Both the position numbers and the translations under genes were made by a program. 64,000 bases of DNA from contig NZ_JARUVL010000015.1 in NCBI RefSeq assembly GCF_030137545.1, forward strand, positions 1-64,000, given 5' to 3'. Under the pieces are notes generated by a model. The model did not search any database. It had not been told where the DNA came from and was given only the letters and a program-made list of their open reading frames with translations. Below, piece by piece: positions 53,734-64,000 of the stretch. Positions within the stretch are counted from its first letter, which is position 1. Every line of letters starts with the position of its first letter. This DNA comes from Virgibacillus sp. LDC-1 (GTDB lineage Bacteria > Bacillota > Bacilli > Bacillales > Amphibacillaceae).

Positions 53734-54036
53734 ATGCAAATTGATAAGTTACGAGGGGAACAGCTAGATCAGCTTTTTGATGCGATTCTCTCATTAAAGG
53801 ATCGAGAAGAATGCTATCGCTTTTTTGATGATATTGCGACGATGAGTGAAATCCATTCGATTTCTCAGCGGCTTCAGGTTGCCAAAATGCTAACCGAAGG
53901 ACAAACATATAGTGTCATCGAAAAAGAAACAAAAGCATCCACTGCTACGATATCCCGGGTGCGCAGATGTATTAATTATGGTAGTGACGGGTATAAAATG
54001 GTTCTCGATCGTATGAAAAAAAAGAAAGAAAAATAA
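53734..54036 (+). CDS. yerC: YerC/TrpR-like DNA-binding protein
   Basis: A 100-aa TrpR-superfamily protein with LDQLFDAILSLKDREECYRF, the helix-turn-helix SQRLQVAKMLTEGQTYSVIE and ATISRVRRCINYGSDGY. The start is the ATG after AGGAGGCGTCTTAT, six codons into a longer frame. It begins 18 bp after yerB, so the two are probably cotranscribed. Its regulon is unknown here. Confidence 0.92.
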   Translation: MQIDKLRGEQLDQLFDAILSLKDREECYRFFDDIATMSEIHSISQRLQVAKMLTEGQTYSVIEKETKASTATISRVRRCINYGSDGYKMVLDRMKKKKEK

Positions 54037-54040
54037 TGGA

Positions 54041-54082
54041 GGGGCAACCCATAAGTCATGCAAGGCTTATGAGCTGCCCCTT
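54041..54082 (+). terminator. Hairpin terminator after yerC
   Basis: GGGGCA...CATAAG pairs with CTTATG...TGCCCC, followed by TTATCGTTT. Confidence 0.65.
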
Positions 54083-54189
54083 ATCGTTTGGTTCTGAATA
54101 AAAGCCAATAGATAGACCTCGCTAAATCGTAATCTAGAAGAGGTATTCGAAAAAACTTTTGGTTCTCCTTATTTTCCCCTACCGATTTT

Positions 54190-54198
54190 TGCTATAAT
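54190..54198 (+). promoter_or_regulatory. Extended -10 promoter candidate for pcrB
   Basis: TGCTATAAT, an extended -10 element, lies 36 bp upstream of the TTG start of pcrB. No good -35 is seen. Confidence 0.45.
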
Positions 54199-54233
54199 AA
54201 ACTAATGGATTATGATAATGGAGGTTTAGTCCT

Positions 54234-54917
54234 TTGTATACAATTAAAAATGAATGGAAGCATATGTTTAAGCTAGATCCAGCAAAGGAAATTTCTGATG
54301 AACAGCTGGAGCGGGTATGTGAGTCAGGTACAGATGCGATTATTGTCGGTGGAACAGATGATGTTACATTGGACAATGTGCTCGATTTATTATCAAGCAT
54401 CCGACGCTATACGGTTCCGTGTATATTAGAGGTTTCGAATATGGAAATGATTACCCCGGGGTTTGATCATTATTTTATCCCGATGGTATTGAATAGCACA
54501 GAGAAAAAATGGATGATGGATATCCAGCATGAAGCCATTAAGCAATATAAGGATATCATGGATTGGAATGAAATATTTGTCGAAGGCTATTGTATTCTAA
54601 ATGAATCGGCGAAAGCCTTTACGACAACAAATTGTACGCTCCCTAATGAAATGGATGTAGAAGCGTATGCTTATATGGTAGAGAATGTATTTCATTTACC
54701 GATATTTTATATGGAATATAGCGGTACATATGGTGATCCGCAGCTCGTTGAAAAAGTAAAAGGTCAGCTTGAGGAGACATTGCTATTTTATGGTGGTGGG
54801 ATCGAAAGTGTGGAACAGGCGAAAGAAATGAAGCAGCATGCGGATGTGATTATTGTAGGAAATAGCCTGTACACGAACTTTGAGGAAGCAATCCGAACAG
54901 TAGATGCAGTGAAATAG
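54234..54917 (+). CDS. pcrB: Heptaprenylglyceryl phosphate synthase
   Basis: A 227-aa TIM-barrel prenyltransferase joining glycerol-1-phosphate and heptaprenyl diphosphate. Conserved are [51 protein letters not shown] and LFYGGGIES with ADVIIVGN. The start is TTG after GGAGGTTTAGTCC. It precedes pcrA, as in B. subtilis. Confidence 0.95.
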   Translation: MYTIKNEWKHMFKLDPAKEISDEQLERVCESGTDAIIVGGTDDVTLDNVLDLLSSIRRYTVPCILEVSNMEMITPGFDHYFIPMVLNSTEKKWMMDIQHEAIKQYKDIMDWNEIFVEGYCILNESAKAFTTTNCTLPNEMDVEAYAYMVENVFHLPIFYMEYSGTYGDPQLVEKVKGQLEETLLFYGGGIESVEQAKEMKQHADVIIVGNSLYTNFEEAIRTVDAVK

Positions 54918-54976
54918 ATTAAATAGTTGCATACAGTTAGATAGAGATTGAACAATTTTTTGGGTGGTGAGCAATA

Positions 54977-59235
<4,259 letters not shown>

Positions 59236-59272
59236 GATGAATAATCAAAGGGAAATAAGGAGCGGGAAGACC

Positions 59273-60487
59273 GTGAAAAAAATACTGTTCTTGTTAATAA
59301 GTATCCTGTTATTTGTAACGAGCTGCGCACCAAAAATTAATGATGATGAAGTGCTTCAAAATGAAAAATCAAAGGAAGAAGCTTCAATTGTTCCGAGCTA
59401 TCAGCTATCAAAGAATAATTATCGCATGATTCTTCCTTACCGTCCGAGTGAAGCAAGAGGTGTCATCGTCAATCAATTAGCAAATCGAGTTGATATCGAT
59501 TCCATGGAAGAAGGACTCAGAAGACATTCCAAAGAATACTTTGATCCTGAAAAATATTATTTTGAAGAAGGGCAGTATTTAAAAAAGGATGTCGTCTATA
59601 ATTGGTTAGAACGTAAGCTAACAAAGGAAGAGCTAGAGAAAGCGGTAAAGAAAGAGATAGCCCGATTAAAGAAAGCAGAAATGACAGTAAATGAAGAGAG
59701 AATTCGAGAAAAGCTACAGCTCGGATTAAACCCAGCAATAGCCGATGAGGAAAATAAGGAATTGCAGGAGAAGTACCCTAAATATCTTTCTCATATATTG
59801 GAGCAAAACTTTCTGGAAAAGAAGGAAGATAATACGGTGCAAATAGTTGGATTATCGCTTGGTATTTCAATGAAGTCCGTATATCGTTTTTCAACGGAAA
59901 CGGGTGGTCCTTATTATAAGGATATTTCCAAAAAGAAAATGCTGGAAGAAGCGAATAAAATTGCGAAAACTGTTTTAGAACGGGTTAGAAAAACCGAGGG
60001 CTTAGAAAAAGTACCGGTTATGATTGCAATTTATCGGGAAGCAAGCCAGGATTCCCCTGTACCAGGAAACTTTGTCGCAAAAACCTATGTGGAAAAGGGA
60101 CATAATTCAATCGATAAGTGGGAGTCGATTCAAGAGGAACATATATTATTCCCATCAAACAAGGCGAACGAAGCATATTTTGATGATGCGCAGCTGATAA
60201 AAAGCTTTACAGATCAAATATCCAAATACTTTCCGAACTATGTTGGGGTAATTGGTGAAGGTTTTTATATAAATAAGGAATTAAGAAAGCTGACCATTGA
60301 TATACCGATTGAATTTTATGGTAAGGCAGAGGTTATTGGCTTTACACAATATACGTATGGCGTGGTGAAAGAGCTTTTTCCTGATCATTATGAGCTAGAA
60401 ATCAATGTAACATCAAGTGCCCAGCAGGAAAGCTTAATCTATCGCCAACCAGGAGAAAAGAATCCGGTTGTTCATATTTTTCACTAA
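59273..60487 (+). CDS. yerH: CamS-type sex-pheromone lipoprotein
   Basis: A 404-aa lipoprotein of the CamS family. The signal peptide ends in VTSC (Cys18). The body has YRMILPYRPSEARGVIVNQL, RVDIDSMEEGLRRHSKEYFD and VPVMIAIYREASQDSPVPGN. In enterococci and staphylococci such lipoproteins release peptide pheromones from the signal peptide; that function is not shown for bacilli. GTG start after AAGGAGCGG, 38 bp after ligA. Confidence 0.9.
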   Translation: MKKILFLLISILLFVTSCAPKINDDEVLQNEKSKEEASIVPSYQLSKNNYRMILPYRPSEARGVIVNQLANRVDIDSMEEGLRRHSKEYFDPEKYYFEEGQYLKKDVVYNWLERKLTKEELEKAVKKEIARLKKAEMTVNEERIREKLQLGLNPAIADEENKELQEKYPKYLSHILEQNFLEKKEDNTVQIVGLSLGISMKSVYRFSTETGGPYYKDISKKKMLEEANKIAKTVLERVRKTEGLEKVPVMIAIYREASQDSPVPGNFVAKTYVEKGHNSIDKWESIQEEHILFPSNKANEAYFDDAQLIKSFTDQISKYFPNYVGVIGEGFYINKELRKLTIDIPIEFYGKAEVIGFTQYTYGVVKELFPDHYELEINVTSSAQQESLIYRQPGEKNPVVHIFH

Positions 60488-60541
60488 ATTCGAAGAAATA
60501 TGCTAGATTCATTGAAGCATATGATTATTTCCGTTAAAATA

Positions 60542-60569
60542 AGGAGTGGATATTCCACTCCGTTTTTTT
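60542..60569 (+). terminator. Intrinsic terminator after yerH
   Basis: AGGAGTGGA pairs with TCCACTCC, followed by TTTTTTT. Confidence 0.85.
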
Positions 60570-60649
60570 ATGATGCTTTATTGATATTGAAGTTCAACAA
60601 GAAAATGGATGGCTGGAATAAACCGGATAAATTTCAAGGGGGTTTTTTC

Positions 60650-62203
60650 ATGGTAGTACCATACAAGCATGAGCCTTTTACAGATTACACCGTAGAGGAA
60701 AATAAGCAGCAGCTGCTAGATGCTTTGAAAAAAGTAGAAGCAGAGCTTGGAAAAGAATATCCGCTCATCATTGGTGGAGAACGGATTACAACGGATGAAA
60801 AAATAAAAGTTGTGAATCCTGCTAATAAAGCAGAAGTTATTGGCTACGTTTCGAAAGCAAATAAAGCGCTTTCAGAAAAAGCGATGCAGGTTGCCAGTGA
60901 AACGTTTGAGAAAACATGGAGAAAATCTGATCCTACATTTCGAGCAGATATTTTATTCCGTGCTGCTGCTATTGTTCGTCGTCGCAAGCTAGAATTTACG
61001 GCACATCTTATTAAAGAAGGTGGGAAGCCGTGGAAAGAAGCAGATGCGGATGTAGCAGAAGGAATCGACTTTCTTGAATATTATGGACGTCAAATGTTGA
61101 GAATTAAAGACGGTGTAGAGGTAGAAAGTCGTCCAATTGAATATAATCAGTTTCATTACATTCCATTAGGAGTTGGTCTAGTAATCTCTCCTTGGAACTT
61201 CTTATTCGCAATTATGGCAGGTACAACCGTTGCTGCAATGGTAACAGGAAATACCGTATTATTAAAGCCAGCGAGCACAACACCAGTTATTGCCTATAAG
61301 CTCATGGAGGTGCTTGAGGAAGCAGGAATGCCAGCAGGTGTAGTTAACTACATTCCTGGCCCAGGCTCTGAAGTAGGGGACTTCCTAGTAGACCATCCGA
61401 AAACGCGCTTTGTTAGCTTTACTGGATCACGTCAAGTTGGTACACGTATTTTCGAACGTGCTGCAGTGGTTCATGAAGGGCAAAAATGGTTAAAGCGTAC
61501 GATTATTGAAATGGGTGGAAAAGATACGATTGTTGTTGATAATGAAGCAGATCTTGAGCTTGCAGCACAATCGATTGTACAATCTGCATTCGGTTTCTCA
61601 GGTCAGAAATGTTCTGCCTGCTCACGTGCCGTTATTCATGCCGATGTATATGATCAAGTGAAGAATCGCGTTGTCGAGCTGACAAAAGAATTAACGGTTG
61701 GTAACCCAGCTGATCCAAGTAACTTGTTTATGGGGCCGGTCATTGACCAAGCTGCATATGATAAGATTTTGAGTTATATCGAAATCGGTAAAAAAGAAGG
61801 ACAGCTTCTTGTTGGTGGTGAGGGAGACGATAGCAATGGTTGGTTTATTAAGCCAACGGTATTTGCTGATGTAGATCCACAAGCTAAAATTATGCAAGAT
61901 GAAATTTTTGGTCCTGTCGTTGCTTTAACAAAGGCAAAGGATTTTGATGAGGCAATTGAAATTGCTAATAATACGGAGTATGGATTGACAGGTGCTGTTA
62001 TTACAAATAATCGGGCACATTTAGAACAAGCCCGTCAAGATTTCCACGTAGGAAACTTATACTTTAACCGTGGTTGTACGGCAGCAATTGTTGGTTATCA
62101 GCCATTTGGCGGCTTCAACATGTCTGGAACGGATTCTAAAGCTGGTGGTCCAGATTACCTAATTCAGCATATGCAAGGAAAAACGACTTCCGAAATGTTT
62201 TAA
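60650..62203 (+). CDS. rocA: 1-pyrroline-5-carboxylate dehydrogenase
   Basis: A 517-aa aldehyde-dehydrogenase-family enzyme oxidising pyrroline-5-carboxylate to glutamate at the end of proline and arginine breakdown. It is close to B. subtilis Roc[21 protein letters not shown], the NAD-site segment [16 protein letters not shown], general-base Glu in [13 protein letters not shown], the catalytic Cys in [10 protein letters not shown] and the C-terminal [20 protein letters not shown]. The start is the ATG after AAGGGGG; a 50-codon upstream extension crosses the yerH terminator and is rejected. No rocR/sigma-54 site was found. Confidence 0.95.
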   Translation: MVVPYKHEPFTDYTVEENKQQLLDALKKVEAELGKEYPLIIGGERITTDEKIKVVNPANKAEVIGYVSKANKALSEKAMQVASETFEKTWRKSDPTFRADILFRAAAIVRRRKLEFTAHLIKEGGKPWKEADADVAEGIDFLEYYGRQMLRIKDGVEVESRPIEYNQFHYIPLGVGLVISPWNFLFAIMAGTTVAAMVTGNTVLLKPASTTPVIAYKLMEVLEEAGMPAGVVNYIPGPGSEVGDFLVDHPKTRFVSFTGSRQVGTRIFERAAVVHEGQKWLKRTIIEMGGKDTIVVDNEADLELAAQSIVQSAFGFSGQKCSACSRAVIHADVYDQVKNRVVELTKELTVGNPADPSNLFMGPVIDQAAYDKILSYIEIGKKEGQLLVGGEGDDSNGWFIKPTVFADVDPQAKIMQDEIFGPVVALTKAKDFDEAIEIANNTEYGLTGAVITNNRAHLEQARQDFHVGNLYFNRGCTAAIVGYQPFGGFNMSGTDSKAGGPDYLIQHMQGKTTSEMF

Positions 62204-62225
62204 GAAAAAAGTCTTATTTTGTAGA

Positions 62226-62267
62226 AAGCCTCTTTTATCCAAATAAATGGTAAAAGGGGCCTTTTTT
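62226..62267 (+). terminator. Intrinsic terminator after rocA
   Basis: AAGCCTCTTTTATCC pairs with GGTAAAAGGGGCCTT, followed by a T-run. Confidence 0.85.
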
Positions 62268-62447
62268 CTGCTGAGAGGTTGACTGATTTTCATGGATTAG
62301 GAAAGTAGGAAAGTTTTTATTGGGTTTAACGTCATATAAGCCCCTCAACTTTCCCAATATGAAATATCTGAAAGTATGTTAAAATATAAATAAACACTCA
62401 GATGACGATAAATGATTTATGAGTGGAATGACGAGGTGGGTATATAG

Positions 62448-63713
62448 ATGGAAATTGGTGCATTTATAAAGTTGCAGCGCATCAAACAAGAAATGACCCA
62501 GGAAGAATTAGCGAGTGGTATTGTCTCCATGTCCTACTTGTCAAAAATTGAAAACATGAAAACCGAGGCTAGTCCAGAAGTAATTAGCATGCTTTGTACC
62601 CGACTTGGAATCCAAGTTGACGGGGAGAAGGATGTTACCATCAAAGAAAAGTGTGAAAAATGGTATAATTCACTTTTTGAAGTGAACGACAAGGAAGAGA
62701 TTACGAAAGGCTACCAAGAATTAAATGAGCTGCTAGGGATAGTAAGATCAGACAGTTTAATGATGTTTGAAATTCATAAGATTAGGTATTTTTTAATCTT
62801 AGGTGAGATGTCAAATGCATTAGATCAGATTAATCATCTAAATGAGTTAGCAGGTTCCTTTGATAGCCTTCATAAGTATTATTGGTATAAATTCAAAGGG
62901 AATTATAGTTCTGCAAGTGGGAGCTATAATCAAGCGATGCGAATGTATAAGTTGGCAGAAGAAAAACTAGATCTATTGAGATTACCTGAGGAAGAAATAG
63001 CCGATTTACATTATATAATTGCTATTACTAATAGCAAATTGAGAAATACGTTGGAAGTAATCGAATATGCTGAAAAGGCTATTGATGTTTACAGAAAGAA
63101 TTATAATTTTTTACGCTGTGCCCAATGTCATATCGTATTAGGAATTTCGTATAGAAGGTTGAAAATGTATGATAAAGCAATTAAAAATCATAATCTTGCA
63201 AAGCATCTTGGTGAGCTAAATAAAAGTAAACAAATTATTCAATTATCTAATCAGAATCTTGGTTATCTGCACTCATCAAAGGGTGAGACAGAAGAGGCAA
63301 TACATTATTTTGAGGAAGTTGCGAAGGATGAGGAAGTAAATCTTAATGAAAGATTATTAGCTATTACGTCATTAATCAAAGAATATCATAATATATATAA
63401 TTTTGATAAGGCACGAGAAATCATAGATAAAGCATTGGAACTTTTAGATTTAGGGAAAAATAACGTGCATTATAAATTATATTACTATATTATTCATACT
63501 TATAAATTTGCAATCGATGGGGAAGATAAGAAATTTCAAGCGTTGGTTACAGAGGAATTTATACCTTATCTGAAAAAGCAAAAGGACTATGGTAACTTAG
63601 TCGTCTATGCGAAAATGCTCGGTAAATATTACGAGGATCAAGGAAGGTATAAAGACTCTGTTAAATACTATAAACTCGCGAATTTAACCTATGAGGATGT
63701 AGTGAACTTGTAA
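62448..63713 (+). CDS. RRNPP-type quorum-sensing regulator (NprR/PlcR-like)
   Basis: A 421-aa protein. An N-terminal Xre helix-turn-helix (residues 5-60: FIKLQRIKQEMTQEELASGI, then SYLSKIENMKTEASPEVISM) is followed by about nine TPR-like helical pairs to the end (for example KYYDQGRY-like text GKYYEDQGRYKDSVKYYKLA). This is the architecture of RRNPP regulators that bind re-imported signal peptides. Length is close to NprR and longer than PlcR (about 285 aa). A 46-aa secreted-peptide gene begins 13 bp after its stop. ATG after GAGGTGGG. Confidence 0.9.
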   Translation: MEIGAFIKLQRIKQEMTQEELASGIVSMSYLSKIENMKTEASPEVISMLCTRLGIQVDGEKDVTIKEKCEKWYNSLFEVNDKEEITKGYQELNELLGIVRSDSLMMFEIHKIRYFLILGEMSNALDQINHLNELAGSFDSLHKYYWYKFKGNYSSASGSYNQAMRMYKLAEEKLDLLRLPEEEIADLHYIIAITNSKLRNTLEVIEYAEKAIDVYRKNYNFLRCAQCHIVLGISYRRLKMYDKAIKNHNLAKHLGELNKSKQIIQLSNQNLGYLHSSKGETEEAIHYFEEVAKDEEVNLNERLLAITSLIKEYHNIYNFDKAREIIDKALELLDLGKNNVHYKLYYYIIHTYKFAIDGEDKKFQALVTEEFIPYLKKQKDYGNLVVYAKMLGKYYEDQGRYKDSVKYYKLANLTYEDVVNL

Positions 63714-63726
63714 AGGGGGGATATTA

Positions 63727-63867
63727 ATGAAAAAGCTTATCGTTTCAATGGCACTAGGAGCTGTTTTAACAGTAGGATTCCTTTTTGCTCAAGATAATCC
63801 AGTAGATCTAACAATGGATGCAGAACCTAGTATCTTTTCAGTAGGCAAACCAGTTTATGAATTTTAG
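63727..63867 (+). CDS. PapR-like quorum-sensing pro-peptide
   Basis: A 46-aa peptide. It has a positive N-terminus (MKK), a hydrophobic export segment (LIVSMALGAVLTVGFLFA, residues 4-21), an acidic linker, and the C-terminus SVGKPVYEF. Size, layout and the final aromatic-Glu-Phe resemble PapR, whose active heptapeptide ends LPFEF. AAGGGGGGATATTA is a strong ribosome binding site. It follows the RRNPP regulator by 13 bp, as signal genes usually do. The mature signal is probably the last 5-8 residues after extracellular processing. Confidence 0.8.
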   Translation: MKKLIVSMALGAVLTVGFLFAQDNPVDLTMDAEPSIFSVGKPVYEF

Positions 63868-63928
63868 TCTTAATTAGTAGCAAGCTTGTCATTAGTTTTT
63901 TTACCCTATTACTATAAATGATAGATTG

Positions 63929-63967
63929 GCCTGAAATAGCGTGGAACCTATTTCAGGCATTTTTTTT
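63929..63967 (+). terminator. Intrinsic terminator after the signal-peptide gene
   Basis: GCCTGAAATAG pairs with CTATTTCAGGC, followed by TTTTTTTT. Confidence 0.92.
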
Positions 63968-64000
63968 ATTAGCGGCAAATTTTTAGGGGGAAAAAGTATT

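Noticed and set aside
60500-60649. N-terminal extension of rocA
   Set aside because: It crosses the yerH terminator; the internal ATG follows AAGGGGG and matches the RocA N-terminus.
62340-62447. PlcR box upstream of the RRNPP regulator
   Set aside because: The AT-rich sequence near 62370 does not match the TATGnAAnnnnTnCATA pattern well enough.

Overview
The window looks like chromosomal DNA from a low-GC, endospore-forming member of the Bacillaceae. The evidence is AGGAGG-type ribosome binding sites, spore-surface and GerA-family germinant-receptor genes, and B. subtilis-like gene order in two blocks: yeaC-yeaD-yebA-guaA-pbuG-yebE-pur, then yerA-yerB-yerC-pcrB-pcrA-ligA-yerH. The species cannot be named from sequence alone; an Oceanobacillus/Virgibacillus/Ornithinibacillus-like relative would fit. 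No rRNA, tRNA, CRISPR array, prophage or intact insertion sequence was seen.

Layout. 0-4 kb: spore-surface genes (a collagen-like/SPOCS fusion divergent from a CotZ-like protein), small stress or redox proteins and an AraC regulator. 4-6.6 kb: a class I aminotransferase (probably dapL) followed closely by glnA. 6.8-10.5 kb: a germinant receptor in B-A-C order. 10.5-18.6 kb: an app-type oligopeptide transporter (appDFABC, minus strand) with a MITE-like element between appA and appB, divergent from an amidase. 18.7-26 kb: yeaC-yeaD-yebA lying between two inversely oriented arrays of 21-bp repeats, then guaA behind a distant guanine riboswitch. 26-32 kb: ABC-transporter relics, a MerR regulator plus a BmrA-like exporter, and an NDH-2-like oxidoreductase paired with an ECF41 sigma factor. 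32-38 kb: pbuG and housekeeping or stress genes. 38-50.4 kb: the de novo purine operon. 50.6-62.2 kb: yerA to ligA, yerH and rocA. 62.4-64 kb: an RRNPP quorum-sensing regulator with its own short signal-peptide gene.

How the genes work together. Purine supply dominates. Guanine riboswitches precede purE, pbuG and (at a distance) guaA, and paired PurR boxes with the same spacing precede pbuG and purE. The operon reads purE-K-B-C-L-F-M-N-H-D.

The most unusual signal is in that operon. purS and purQ, normally between purC and purL, are absent: only 63 bp separate the two genes. PurF has also lost its catalytic N-terminal Cys, and two further glutaminase residues are replaced (Arg to His, Asn to Ile), while its PRPP site and Fe-S cysteines are intact. 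Both glutamine-dependent steps of IMP synthesis therefore appear to have lost their glutaminase, which suggests a pathway fed by free ammonia. GuaA keeps its glutaminase triad. Other points of interest are the PapR-like peptide/NprR-sized regulator pair, the two inverted 21-bp repeat arrays, and an ECF41 module with a matching promoter motif.
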